A DNA stretch of 35,312 bases, from IMG/VR virus record IMGVR_UViG_3300017786_000051, positions 1-35,312 of that record; one strand, 5' to 3'. Positions 20,658-29,476 of the stretch are shown here, piece after piece. The notes under the pieces were generated by a model. That model was not told the DNA's origin and did no database searches. It saw only the letters and a program-made list of their open reading frames with translations. Source of the stretch: a virus. The position numbers and the translations under genes are program-made. How positions within the stretch are numbered: position 1 is the first letter of the stretch; the number at the start of each line of letters is the position of its first letter.

Positions 20658-22639
20658 TATACTACCTGTTCTGATGCTACTGAGGGTGCTACTGACGACT
20701 GGGTGCCTCTCTCTGTGACGCCCGTAACTACATTACCATTCTCATCATAGTAATTACCATCTTTATAAAAAACGGTTTCACCATTAGGTCCAACCATATC
20801 TGGCATGGCAACTGCACCTTGGGGTAGTCCGCCTTCAGGATTATCCGGCTTTTCGGATGTTGGAGGTTTTTGTGTAACCCTTCCTGTGCCGTATATCTGA
20901 CCTTGCAGTTTGCGAATCGCCATGGCGGCTTGTACCCGTCTTGCTTGTTGGCGAGTCAAAGGGGATGTCTGTGCAGATATAGTGGACAACATCTGTTTGT
21001 ATTCCAAGTCTGCCATAAATTCTTTCTTTACGACTTTTAAAGCAGCCGCAATACTTTCTGGTGTTGATAGATTGTACTGACCTAATCTACGTAGTTGTAT
21101 CTCAAAGTCTTGGTTCGATAAGCGACCAGATGGGTCAACAGCACGAGCCATTTTTGCAGCCAGAGTCAGTCTGATTGCTTCGGCCTCAGATACAGCGGCT
21201 AAGTTTATACCTGTAGCCTGTGCTGCAGCTTGTATGGCACCTAAATCCGCACCCTGAAACAGTTCAGCGTTGTCATTGAATACATTACCTATGACGTTAA
21301 CTGCTTGCTTTATCTGAATACCAAATGCTGAAAGTCCTGCAGCCGTACTACGCACCCAGCCGGAACCCGCGTTTTCTCCTAGTAAAGTTTCTAGCTGTTC
21401 CAATCGTTCTATATAAGCAACAGCGTCTTCTTGTGCCTTTAAGCCCGTATCAAAATCATCTTTTTTCAAGCCTGTAACCGTTTCTACAAACTGCATACCA
21501 TTCATCTGAGCAACCGCACTTTGATTATTGTCACGTTGGTAGCGATACTTTCGTGTCTTAGAAAACACACCAGATGGAGTTCCGCTTAAAAGGGACAAAG
21601 CCTGTATTTGTTGCATCTTATTGTTTTTACCGTACAGAGATTCAAGGTCTGTAAGTAGTTTTGCACTTTTTTCCTTAGTCCACATCTCAGGGCTGCGAAG
21701 GTACGCTCCCCAACTACCGCTCTTTTCAAGCTGCGCTGCTTTATATAGTAAAGCGTTCTGCTTTGCTGCGAACTGCTGGTCTGTTTCACCCTCTTCGCGA
21801 ACAATGGACGGGTCGTAATTATAGCTAAATATCATTTCTTGAGCGTCCGCAAACCCGCCAGCAGCAGCCATCTGTTCCCAGATTGACGCTGTTGCTTTGT
21901 CTACAGAGATAGCTACGGCTTGTTCTACACCGCCGCCATCTTTGTTTTTTGTGTTCATCCAATAAGCAGTTTGAGTATTTGTATCTAAATCTTGAATATA
22001 GGTTGCAGCTTGACTAGTGGCATTCTGCTCTACGCTCTGGAAACCTAGGTCGTCAAATAAACGTGCGGCGTTACCATAATCAGAGCCAAGGTCGATGAAC
22101 TGCATACCTACAGCCTCCACGCCCTGCTTCTTTTGACGCAGTATGTTGCCCATACGAATTTCGTATTCGTTCTTATACACATCAGCACGGAGAGCATCTG
22201 CCGCGTCTTTGTTACCCCTAAAGTAGTTGAGAGCAGCGTTGTAGTTGTTTTCATCAGCAAGTTGATTCTGCCAACTGTCCCAGAATATTTGTGACCTGTC
22301 ATAATTGCTAGTTCCCGAACCGTATTTCATTTCAGAAAGAAGGTTCAGCTTAAAAGCATTGGGTCCACTACCGTAGCGTTTTGTCATAGCAACATCTGCT
22401 GTTTGACTTACCAAACTAGCTAAGTTAGCCATAGTTCTTTGGTCGCCCGGTAAACCTAAAAATGCAGCACCTTCTGGCCCTGTCAACTTGTCATCTTTAA
22501 TAAGGTCAAAGACGGTTTCGCCCAGCTTTTCTTCAGCCGCTTTTGCAGCCTTTTGGCTTTCTCTCTCAGCCTCCATCTCTGCTTTCATAAGGTTAGTGTG
22601 ACCGTTTAGGACACCTTTAGCGAATGCGTAGAATGCCAT
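20657..22639 (-). CDS. internal virion protein
   Basis: 660 residues. Charged helical N-terminus (MKAEMEAERESQKAAKAAEE, ~18-37), then mostly helical and polar, with a Gln/Ala-rich C-terminal part and a Pro/Gly-rich tail (KPPTSEKPDNPEGG). The layout resembles an ejectosome component of podoviruses such as T7 gp15 or gp14, but no signature makes this certain. GGGGGACAAATAAATG provides a strong ribosome site immediately after the upstream stop. It is directly upstream of the giant 1547-residue protein. Confidence 0.6.
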   Translation of the reverse strand: MAFYAFAKGVLNGHTNLMKAEMEAERESQKAAKAAEEKLGETVFDLIKDDKLTGPEGAAFLGLPGDQRTMANLASLVSQTADVAMTKRYGSGPNAFKLNLLSEMKYGSGTSNYDRSQIFWDSWQNQLADENNYNAALNYFRGNKDAADALRADVYKNEYEIRMGNILRQKKQGVEAVGMQFIDLGSDYGNAARLFDDLGFQSVEQNATSQAATYIQDLDTNTQTAYWMNTKNKDGGGVEQAVAISVDKATASIWEQMAAAGGFADAQEMIFSYNYDPSIVREEGETDQQFAAKQNALLYKAAQLEKSGSWGAYLRSPEMWTKEKSAKLLTDLESLYGKNNKMQQIQALSLLSGTPSGVFSKTRKYRYQRDNNQSAVAQMNGMQFVETVTGLKKDDFDTGLKAQEDAVAYIERLEQLETLLGENAGSGWVRSTAAGLSAFGIQIKQAVNVIGNVFNDNAELFQGADLGAIQAAAQATGINLAAVSEAEAIRLTLAAKMARAVDPSGRLSNQDFEIQLRRLGQYNLSTPESIAAALKVVKKEFMADLEYKQMLSTISAQTSPLTRQQARRVQAAMAIRKLQGQIYGTGRVTQKPPTSEKPDNPEGGLPQGAVAMPDMVGPNGETVFYKDGNYYDENGNVVTGVTERGTQSSVAPSVASEQVV

Positions 22640-23182
22640 TTATTTGTCCCCCTGTCTAGCACTAAGGAAGCCACGTTCTGGCTCTGGTTCGCGAGGTGTA
22701 TTACCCGCTCTAAAGGCAGCGTTGGCTTGTTCTCGTATCATGTTAAACATGCGAGGGTTGTTTTGCTGCATCATACGTAGGAATGTTTCATCATCCATAG
22801 TGCCGTCAGTTTCGGCGTCGTCGTTTTCGAACAGACGGTATGGTATGTTTTCTTCTTCTGCCATGTCGGAAATCACCAATGCCAGCGAAGGTTTCATAAG
22901 CAAACCTACGTCTGGTGTAAACATGCCCTCTTGAAATCCTGTGAATATAATACCTTCAATTATTACTTCTATAGATACCCCAACCATAAGCAGCTTAAAC
23001 AATTCGTTTTTGTTACGAGGTTTCATAAGCTTCTTTATAGAGTTCTCCAATGCAGCGTCCGGGTCTGCGTATTTAGCAGGTTGTCCCCAAGGCCATTGAG
23101 AATTGTCCTGCGTAAGAGAGTACCCCGGAGGTGCTGCAGAAAATCTATCACCGACTGTTTTTCTTGAAGGGGGCTGTGCCAT
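22640..23182 (-). CDS. virion-associated protein with hydrophobic segment
   Basis: 180 residues. Pro-rich N-terminus with QWPWGQPAKYADPDAALEN, a hydrophobic stretch ~61-83 (LFKLLMVGVSIEVIIEGIIF), then FTPDVGLLMKP and an acidic/Gln-rich C-terminus. The combination WPWGxPxxxxDPxxAL and the TPDVxLLMxKP block recurs in marine phage proteins of unknown function found among virion genes. Starts by TAATG overlap with GAGGTTAGC ahead. Confidence 0.6.
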   Translation of the reverse strand: MAQPPSRKTVGDRFSAAPPGYSLTQDNSQWPWGQPAKYADPDAALENSIKKLMKPRNKNELFKLLMVGVSIEVIIEGIIFTGFQEGMFTPDVGLLMKPSLALVISDMAEEENIPYRLFENDDAETDGTMDDETFLRMMQQNNPRMFNMIREQANAAFRAGNTPREPEPERGFLSARQGDK

Positions 23183-23721
23183 TAGCTAACCTCTGTTGTT
23201 GCTGTAGTTTTGCGAACCGCTGCAGGAGCCGCAGGGGCAACACGAGGCATACCGGTTGACCCTAATCCTATAGTTCTACGACCTTGACGTGCGGTCATGT
23301 TTGCGTCCACGATACGTTGGAGTTGAGGGCTTGTATTGGTTCGTTGAGACATACGGCGCATTGCAGATTGAACCTGCGCGTTGTTTAAACCCACGGGGTT
23401 TCTGACTTGTGAAGGTGTTACCTGACTAGGCTGCATTCTTCCTCTAATTATATCGGGTCTTTGAAATTGTGGATTAGTAAAAGTAGGCTTTTCTTGAGAT
23501 TTTAGGTACATACTCGCTCCTGTTTTTATCAGGCTTCCCAAATCCCCACCTAAAAAGCTGCTGCCATAATCAACTACACTGCCGATAAAGCTACTCCCAG
23601 ACATACCTTGAGTGTACTGAAGTTCGTCAGGAAGGTCTAGGATGTCGGAACCACCAAAAAAGTCAGAACCAAAATCCACAGCATCCTCAACAAAGCTTGT
23701 AACTGTATTCCAAAGACCCAT
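23182..23721 (-). CDS. putative small internal virion protein
   Basis: 179 residues. Gly/Ser/Asp-rich N-terminus (WNTVTSFVEDAVDFGSDFFGG), a Pro/Gln/Arg-rich middle, and an Ala/Arg/Thr-rich C-terminus. The GSSFLGG-type amphipathic segments could insert in membranes. AAGGAGATAATTTATG is a strong ribosome site. By position it belongs to the core/ejection set. Confidence 0.5.
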   Translation of the reverse strand: MGLWNTVTSFVEDAVDFGSDFFGGSDILDLPDELQYTQGMSGSSFIGSVVDYGSSFLGGDLGSLIKTGASMYLKSQEKPTFTNPQFQRPDIIRGRMQPSQVTPSQVRNPVGLNNAQVQSAMRRMSQRTNTSPQLQRIVDANMTARQGRRTIGLGSTGMPRVAPAAPAAVRKTTATTEVS

Positions 23722-23732
23722 AAATTATCTCC

Positions 23733-25079
23733 TTAGTCAGATGCTGCCCAAGTCACTAGCCAGTTACCGATACCTTCAAGAACGGCATCTTTCTGTTCTG
23801 TCTTGTACATGTCTTTACTGTTCGCGTACTGCATAGCAACCATGCCAATGTCATGTTGGCGGTTGAGTGCGTTCTCACTTTTTTGGAAGTTCCAAGCTGC
23901 ATTGTCGCGATAAGACTGCCAAAGACTGTTCAGAGCATTTTGATTCATGGCGTAGGCATTTTGCACATTAATTCGATTTGTTTCGTTCTGGATTGCCGTG
24001 TTTGCGGTGTTAATTTCCCTGCGCCACACGGCATTCGACTGGTCAACTGCAAACTTCATGTTCGCGTTGAACTTGTCCCGTGAATCATTTAGGGATGAGT
24101 TGAACTGCTGCATGGCGTTCTCTTCAGATACATTGAACTGTTCCATAGCAGCCAGACGGTTCGCGTTCGCGGTATCAACCTGTGCACCCAGTTCCGCAAA
24201 GAACTCTTCAACCTGTAATTCGTTCTTAGCATTGAATTGTTGACGAGCGTTGTCTTCAGCCGCATCCTTAAACAATCCCTGAACCAAACTTTGATAAGTA
24301 AGGGTGTCGCTTTTTTGTTGATTGTCAAGATTCTTTAAGTCAATGGACAGGAACGACTGGGCGTTCGTAACGGCAGCTTGCATACGTGCGTTGAGGTTCG
24401 CCTTGTCCATCGCCGCGAACGTGGCAGCATTTGCAAGGGCAGTTTGCTGCTGGTTGTTCAGATTCTGTAACTGGATGGTTGCATACTTGTTCGCGTCCTG
24501 CTGTGCAATCTGTACGCCAGACTCCATGAGGGCTTGCGTCATAGCAGCCGACGCCATTGAACTGGAACCCAGACCACGGGCTTGCATAACGGCGTTCACT
24601 TTGCGAACCGCTGGGGCAGCCCATGCTGGCATTGGTCCGCCTGACTGCAGGGATGACATAAGCTGGCCCAACTGGTACTGAGTTGTGGCTTGTGGGTCAA
24701 GTTGCTGGGTAGCGGCAGTAGCTATAGCCCCTGCTGACGGTCCAGCTTGGACACCCGTCATGTCCACGTAAGGTCCGGTAGGAGTTAGCTGTGCAGCAGT
24801 AGCCGGACCTAACTGTTGTAGGTCCGTAGTTACTTCAGTTGTTGCTCCGACCTGACCTACCCCAGCACCGGGGGCCGTGGGGGCTGTGGTGTTGAGGCCT
24901 GTTGTTGCAGCTTGGTCGGCTGTGACTGGTGTGGCGGCACCCAAGGTAAGATTGCTGCTATCGAGGTCTTCGTCAGCAGGTTTTGCTTGTATTTGAACCC
25001 CTGTTAACTTAGTGTCCCCAGAAAGCTGTTTAACGCCAGTAGCGGCATCTTCCATTTCCTGTTCAATGTTGATTGCCAT
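23733..25079 (-). CDS. Ala/Gln/Asn-rich coiled-coil virion protein
   Basis: 448 residues. An Ala/Thr/Pro/Gly-rich N-terminus (~1-130) is followed by a long alpha-helical region dominated by Gln, Asn and Ala (for example NLNNQQQTALANAATFAAMD), typical of an extended coiled coil. No catalytic motif. It is probably an internal virion or tail-core protein. AGGGACTAACCTATG is the ribosome site. Confidence 0.55.
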   Translation of the reverse strand: MAINIEQEMEDAATGVKQLSGDTKLTGVQIQAKPADEDLDSSNLTLGAATPVTADQAATTGLNTTAPTAPGAGVGQVGATTEVTTDLQQLGPATAAQLTPTGPYVDMTGVQAGPSAGAIATAATQQLDPQATTQYQLGQLMSSLQSGGPMPAWAAPAVRKVNAVMQARGLGSSSMASAAMTQALMESGVQIAQQDANKYATIQLQNLNNQQQTALANAATFAAMDKANLNARMQAAVTNAQSFLSIDLKNLDNQQKSDTLTYQSLVQGLFKDAAEDNARQQFNAKNELQVEEFFAELGAQVDTANANRLAAMEQFNVSEENAMQQFNSSLNDSRDKFNANMKFAVDQSNAVWRREINTANTAIQNETNRINVQNAYAMNQNALNSLWQSYRDNAAWNFQKSENALNRQHDIGMVAMQYANSKDMYKTEQKDAVLEGIGNWLVTWAASD

Positions 25080-25082
25080 AGG

Positions 25083-25307
25083 TTAGTCCCTCTGCAAAAC
25101 TTTATCTAACTTATCTTCTACCCGATGTAATGCTTCCATTACTCTACGCATATCGTCACGCATTTCTAAGCGGGTAGCGTATTCTTCACGGGTCTTATTC
25201 AATAGAATCTCAACACGTTTCTGTTCACGAATCATGCCGTTAGCCCACCATGCACCACCTGCAGCAAGCAAACCCAAAAGCATATCTACAAGGCTGGTCA
25301 TTTCCAT
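25083..25307 (-). CDS. small membrane-anchored coiled-coil protein (spanin- or holin-like)
   Basis: 74 residues: a single N-terminal hydrophobic segment (~6-25, LVDMLLGLLAAGGAWWANG), then a charged coiled coil (~27-72). This is the topology of an inner-membrane spanin (Rz type), or of a holin-like membrane protein. No partner outer-membrane lipoprotein or endolysin is recognisable in the window. M1 (25307) or M3 (25301) could be the start. It sits between the adhesin genes and internal-virion genes, an unusual place for a lysis gene, so it may be a tail component instead. Confidence 0.45.
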   Translation of the reverse strand: MEMTSLVDMLLGLLAAGGAWWANGMIREQKRVEILLNKTREEYATRLEMRDDMRRVMEALHRVEDKLDKVLQRD

Positions 25308-25311
25308 ATAA

Positions 25312-25869
25312 TTAGCCTAAAAACGTCCCACTAAAAGCAGAACCTCTATTATTAATAGTAACCGAACTGTCTGATTGAACTATTATATAGTGTTGAACGG
25401 TTTGCCCCGCAGTTAACTTCATTACAGTGGAACACGTTACTGTTTCATAATTACTAGCAGGACTTCCCGATAAAAAATAAGTTGAAGCCCAAAGCGCATC
25501 TATCTCCGCAGTTCCTGTACCATTATAATCTGTCGCTAGTCCAGAGGGGCCAAGTGCATTTTGTACATATCCAGAACCTATACCATCTAATCTACATCTG
25601 GCTTCAAAGTGATATATACCCGCTTCAGGACATGTATAAGTATTGGTTGATAAGTTGTAATCACTACCTTGGTTCTGCACCAAAGAACCAAAAGTGTTGT
25701 AATCAACTACTTGATTACCTAATCCATCAATATCAAGTGAGGTATTTGTAGAAACTCTAACCAAAAAATGACTACGAGACGAACTAACTAGCGGTGCGCT
25801 TATACTTAAGTTTCCGCCACTTACAGAAACGACATTTGCAACATTTGCGAAATCCCTTGCTCTACTCAT
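25312..25869 (-). CDS. C1q-like tail protein
   Basis: 185 residues. The N-terminus MSRARDFANVANVVS is a common short anchor of phage tail adhesins. From ~30 to the end the pattern is a C1q/TNF-like jelly roll: FLVRVS, VVDYNTFG, TYTCPEAGIYHFEARC, LTAGQTVQHYIIV and a closing SAFSGTFLG. Such domains form trimers at tips of phage tail fibres and bind host surface molecules. Fold call is by pattern; ligand unknown. Confidence 0.7.
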   Translation of the reverse strand: MSRARDFANVANVVSVSGGNLSISAPLVSSSRSHFLVRVSTNTSLDIDGLGNQVVDYNTFGSLVQNQGSDYNLSTNTYTCPEAGIYHFEARCRLDGIGSGYVQNALGPSGLATDYNGTGTAEIDALWASTYFLSGSPASNYETVTCSTVMKLTAGQTVQHYIIVQSDSSVTINNRGSAFSGTFLG

Positions 25870-25878
25870 GTCCCTACA

Positions 25879-26724
25879 TTATCCTATTTTAAAAATTGTA
25901 ACTTGTGTATAAAATTCCACTTCGCCACTAAGGTTAAAAGGCAAACCTAAACCATTGGTGGCGCGTGTAGTGGTGACCCGTTGTTGGATTTCAAAAACTG
26001 TGCTTGACGAAATATCAACATACCCGTTTCCAGTTGCTATCGTCGTAACATTTGCATTCGCATCTGTCTGCTGGTTTATGCTTTCTGCAACAACACTAGT
26101 TGCGGTTGAGTTGTATAATCTGGCTCTGTGTTTTCCACACCTATGGCCCGGAACAGAAAATTCAATAAGGTATTTTCCTGCACCTAAAGTAAACTGGTTG
26201 CTTGTTACGCTAACAATGCCATCAGGGTCAGCAAGTTCAGTATTAAGGTCTCTAGTAAACCAAGAGCCAGCAGTCGATGCGCCACCCGCTGTTCCTTGTG
26301 TTTTTTCATCAACAATAACTGCAACAGATGTGCCACCGCCCAACCCAGTCAAAGCAGAGCCATTACCACTAAATGATGTAGCAGTCAGTGTACCATTTAC
26401 CGTTACGCTACCGCTAAACGCACCGCCATCCTTTGCAGATACAGTGTCAGCCACAGTAAAAATGTCATACACCACAACCTCTACAATGTCGCTTGCAGAC
26501 AGGGCTGATAGGCCAGCAATGGTGTTGGCTGTGCTAGTGTTGTAGTCAGTGCCAGCAACCAAGGCTATGCCGTTCAGTGACACATCTACATAGTTGCCAT
26601 CGCTAAATACTAGCGTGTTGCTATTGTCATCAGCACCAGACAGCGATGTCTCACCGCCAGTAGCTGTGTAGTAATAGCGTGACCTTACGCCAGTTCCTGT
26701 TGGGGATTTACCTATGTATGCCAT
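25879..26724 (-). CDS. tail fibre/adhesin with jelly-roll C-terminus
   Basis: 281 residues. The N-terminal ~120 (MAYIGKSPTGTGVRSRYYYT ... VEVVVYDIFTVADTVS) is a module shared by tail fibres of marine podoviruses. A short linker (SVTVNGTLTATSFSGNGSAL) leads to a beta-rich C-terminal domain (~140-281) with alternating strands, similar in outline to the neighbouring C1q-like protein. Probably a receptor-binding or side tail fibre. AAGGTCAACATG is the ribosome site. Confidence 0.65.
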   Translation of the reverse strand: MAYIGKSPTGTGVRSRYYYTATGGETSLSGADDNSNTLVFSDGNYVDVSLNGIALVAGTDYNTSTANTIAGLSALSASDIVEVVVYDIFTVADTVSAKDGGAFSGSVTVNGTLTATSFSGNGSALTGLGGGTSVAVIVDEKTQGTAGGASTAGSWFTRDLNTELADPDGIVSVTSNQFTLGAGKYLIEFSVPGHRCGKHRARLYNSTATSVVAESINQQTDANANVTTIATGNGYVDISSSTVFEIQQRVTTTRATNGLGLPFNLSGEVEFYTQVTIFKIG

Positions 26725-26731
26725 GTTGACC

Positions 26732-27361
26732 TTAACTTTCTGCGAAACCGTAAACTAATAAACGGCCTGTTATAGTGTCTGACGCATCAGCAGAACCGCC
26801 AATAGTACCGGATACCCTAAGATGAATACCTGAATAACTTGTAGTTTGATTAGTGCCAGCCGCATAAGCAAAGGTCACTACATCATCATCAATATTTACA
26901 GTGTAATTTCCCACACCACTTACATTTGCTCTAGTGGCATTGAATGGGTCATACACATTCATTTCTTGATAATGTTTATGAATATTCTCAACGTCGTCAT
27001 CTTCAATAACCCAATAATTTACATTGTTTGCAGATTTGTTTCTTGTAGTGGCATCATTATCAGTGGCATCAACCCTGAAATCAATTGCGGCTGTTGTGTC
27101 AATTGAACCATCTGATGCTTTAATCCACTGGAAATGATTAGCAACATTATTGACTGAGTTTTTAATTTCCCAGAATAATTTGTAATGATTATAATCTGCG
27201 CTAAACAAATCAGTTGCACTAAAAGTACCGTTTGAACTACTAAGCGTTACTTTTTTTATGAACCTAAAACCACTGTTAGACCCAGCACCTGTTACAGTGC
27301 CTGTGAACGCAAAGTCATCAGTTAAGTCTATGCTTTGAGACCTTAGTTTTGAAAGTGCCAT
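26732..27361 (-). CDS. tail-associated beta-rich protein
   Basis: 209 residues, beginning MALSKLRSQSIDLTDDFAFTG, an N-terminal tail-module motif seen also in other phage fibres. The rest is beta-rich with many Asp, Asn and Tyr (for example DYNHYKLFWEIKN, VNYWVIEDDDVEN) and repeats of VSGVGNYTV/RVSGTIGG. Start at 27361 overlaps the preceding stop as TAATG. Receptor-binding or tail-tip component is the best guess. Confidence 0.55.
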   Translation of the reverse strand: MALSKLRSQSIDLTDDFAFTGTVTGAGSNSGFRFIKKVTLSSSNGTFSATDLFSADYNHYKLFWEIKNSVNNVANHFQWIKASDGSIDTTAAIDFRVDATDNDATTRNKSANNVNYWVIEDDDVENIHKHYQEMNVYDPFNATRANVSGVGNYTVNIDDDVVTFAYAAGTNQTTSYSGIHLRVSGTIGGSADASDTITGRLLVYGFAES

Positions 27362-27765
27362 TACTCTACCAACTCCCAACCTGTAGTGTTATCCGCTTGA
27401 TATGCAGACTCGTTCCACGCATAGTTGTTACCATCATCTGGATACGCTATTGGAGCTTCCCACAAATAAGTGCTTGAATTTAGTGTCCAGCTATCATACG
27501 GCTGCGGCGAATAAAACCCTGTGCCGTCATATTTATAACCAATGCCAGCGAAGTTCTTACGCTGACGTGCCTCATCGCCCCCAACAACAGACTGGTCAAC
27601 AGCAGCTTGATTAGTAACAGTGTCATAATATACCCCGCCACGAATATTATATGATGTCTTAATCCACCGCCCCGGTGAGTCATCCACAAATGTGTCAAAA
27701 AACTCCAAATCAGCAAAAATGACATTAGTTACTGTGTTGTTTATTACTTTTGCAAAATGTGCCAC
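27361..27765 (-). CDS. conserved tail-module protein, GTG start
   Basis: 134 residues, beginning (V/M)AHFAKVINNTVTNVIFADL. It has the FDTFVDDSPGRW, KNFAGIGYKYD and PYDSWTLNS blocks typical of a small protein found with tail-fibre genes of marine myo- and podoviruses; function unknown. The start is GTG at 27765: GTGAGGG lies upstream with a 7-base spacer, and the previous stop is only 10 bases away. The longer frame to 27867 overlaps the glycine-rich gene and is rejected. Confidence 0.65.
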   Translation of the reverse strand: MAHFAKVINNTVTNVIFADLEFFDTFVDDSPGRWIKTSYNIRGGVYYDTVTNQAAVDQSVVGGDEARQRKNFAGIGYKYDGTGFYSPQPYDSWTLNSSTYLWEAPIAYPDDGNNYAWNESAYQADNTTGWELVE

Positions 27766-27775
27766 ATTTTTACCC

Positions 27776-29071
27776 TCACGCCGTAAATGTTCCAGATGAT
27801 GTGAAAACGTGCATAGTGTCCCCGCTTGGTGAGGTGACTGTTCCACCAGTGCCTTGTTGAGAACCACTATATCGTATAATTACAACACCTGACCCACCAT
27901 TGCCACCATTGCCATAGTTAGTGCTCCAGCCACCACCGGCACCGCCACCGCCAGTATTAGCTGTGCCAGCTTCCCCCGTGCTTGCGTTGGCTTGGGCAGT
28001 GCCACCACCGCCAAGACCGCCACTAGCAGCACCACCGCCAGTATTTGATTGCGACCCGCCGCCGCCACCACCGGCAAAATATCCGCTGTCTGCACCTACA
28101 GATGTTCCAAAGTGTGAACTTAAATCTATTCCAACACCACCAAGACCCCCAACACTGCCGTTAACACCAGCGTTGCCGCCAGCGCCACCAGCACCACCAC
28201 CGCCAGCGGCAGATGCAGTTCCACCGGCATTAGTGCCACCAGCATTCCCATATGTTGTAAATCCTGAAACTGAAGTCCCAGAAGCCGCAGCACCTGTTGA
28301 GCCACTCGCACTAGACGCACCACCCCCAGAGCCGCCCACAGTCGGACTGGTGGCACCTGTACCACCGCCACCGCCACCAATCGCAGTCGCGGCACTGCCA
28401 AAAGATGTGCTGCCACCAACGGTTGATGCTGATGTATTATAAATCGCACCAGCACCCCCTGCACCCACAGTCACAGAATATGTGTTGCCTATTGTTAGCG
28501 TAAATGAAGATGCAAAAAGAACTTCTCCACCACCACCGCCACCACCAGTAGTACTGCCACCACCACCGCCACCAGCGACAAGCAGTAATTTAGCCTGATA
28601 TGTCGGGGTTATATCACCTGTGCCATCACCAATGTTCGTCCAAACATTTGCATTAGTAGTGGCATCAGTTAAACACCACATCTCACCAGTCGTTTTATTT
28701 AGGTACAAATCGCCTTGTGTACCATTGGTTGAAACAGTTGGGTTTGATGTTGCCTTTGTTACGACAGCCCCAGATTGCAACATTGCAGCAGTAATCGTGT
28801 TGTCACCGGGAACTACAGTCTGAATTGCTTTACCTTGAAACACCACATAGAAATCATCTGTGGACGCAACCGTGCCTGTCATAGTCATTGCAGTGCCAGC
28901 CACAGTATAAGCTACACCCGGCTCTTGGCGAACATTGTTTACGAACACCTCAATATCCTGTGCAGAACCAGCGGGGTGATTCAGTGTAAAGCTGGTACCA
29001 CTGCCTCCCGTTAAATCTTGGTAGGCTACTGTGCTGAAATTTGTTGCTGGTACGTTACCAAGATAGGGCAT
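27776..29071 (-). CDS. glycine-rich tail-tip adhesin
   Basis: 431 residues. An N-terminal anchor-like domain (~1-150: PYLGNVPATNFSTVAYQDLT ... VTKATSNPTVS) is followed by a long Gly/Ala/Ser-rich domain (~165-400) with repeated GGGGGG and GGSGGGAS tracts, and a closing VVIIRYSG...VFTSSGTFTA. Poly-glycine stretches separated by short turns suggest a packed polyglycine-II bundle as in phage S16 gp38 adhesins, a host-range determinant. That structural link is inferred. Starts by TAATG overlap. Confidence 0.7.
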   Translation of the reverse strand: MPYLGNVPATNFSTVAYQDLTGGSGTSFTLNHPAGSAQDIEVFVNNVRQEPGVAYTVAGTAMTMTGTVASTDDFYVVFQGKAIQTVVPGDNTITAAMLQSGAVVTKATSNPTVSTNGTQGDLYLNKTTGEMWCLTDATTNANVWTNIGDGTGDITPTYQAKLLLVAGGGGGGSTTGGGGGGGEVLFASSFTLTIGNTYSVTVGAGGAGAIYNTSASTVGGSTSFGSAATAIGGGGGGTGATSPTVGGSGGGASSASGSTGAAASGTSVSGFTTYGNAGGTNAGGTASAAGGGGAGGAGGNAGVNGSVGGLGGVGIDLSSHFGTSVGADSGYFAGGGGGGSQSNTGGGAASGGLGGGGTAQANASTGEAGTANTGGGGAGGGWSTNYGNGGNGGSGVVIIRYSGSQQGTGGTVTSPSGDTMHVFTSSGTFTA

Positions 29072-29424
29072 TAGGTTATCTCCAAAATGCTCAGTGTTGT
29101 ATCCACGCTGTTTGCAGTGTCAGATTGTACCTTCAATACATCTGTATTAAGGAGAACGACCTTTTGGTCGCCCCCGACAGGAACCAATGTACCGCCCACA
29201 GGAATAGGCGCATCCTTAATTAAGAACACGTTTGCGTTTGTTTCTGTGTCTGATGTATTACTTTCAATCTTGACATCGACAGTTACTTGTGATGTAGTGA
29301 TATTAGCGATAGACATGCCAATGATTGTAGTTTCGGTGCCTGATTTACCTGTATAAATGGTCATATCCGTGTTGGCACCAATTGCACCACCAGCAAAAGT
29401 TTTTAGTTTGAATGCGTTTGCCAT
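29071..29424 (-). CDS. conserved small virion protein
   Basis: 117 residues, beta-rich, beginning MANAFKLKTFAGGAIGANTD, with TTIIGMSIANITTSQVTVDV and a VPVGGDQKVVLLNTDVLKV block. A small protein of this type accompanies tail genes in many marine phages. It is the first gene after the consensus promoter at 29445-29473. GAAGAGGGATAATCATG is its ribosome site. Function unknown, virion location likely. Confidence 0.6.
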   Translation of the reverse strand: MANAFKLKTFAGGAIGANTDMTIYTGKSGTETTIIGMSIANITTSQVTVDVKIESNTSDTETNANVFLIKDAPIPVGGTLVPVGGDQKVVLLNTDVLKVQSDTANSVDTTLSILEIT

Positions 29425-29444
29425 GATTATCCCTCTTCGGATAT

Positions 29445-29473
29445 ATTATATAGTATTTTTAGTTAATTGTCAA
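29445..29473 (-). promoter_or_regulatory. perfect consensus sigma-70 promoter
   Basis: On the minus strand TTGACA (29473-29468), exactly 17 bases, TATAAT (29450-29445), about 20 bases before the ATG at 29424. It is a textbook strong promoter in the 52-base gap after the tail-fibre gene, driving the adhesin and internal-virion genes. Confidence 0.85.
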
Positions 29474-29476
29474 GAA

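Noticed and set aside
27921-28442. 173-residue proline-rich ORF on the plus strand
   Set aside because: It is the antisense reading of the glycine codons of the tail-tip adhesin; no ribosome site, and the repetition is explained by the real gene.
27776-28600. Direct repeats that might be a CRISPR or tandem-repeat array
   Set aside because: The repeats are CCACCG-type codons for glycine without regular spacers.
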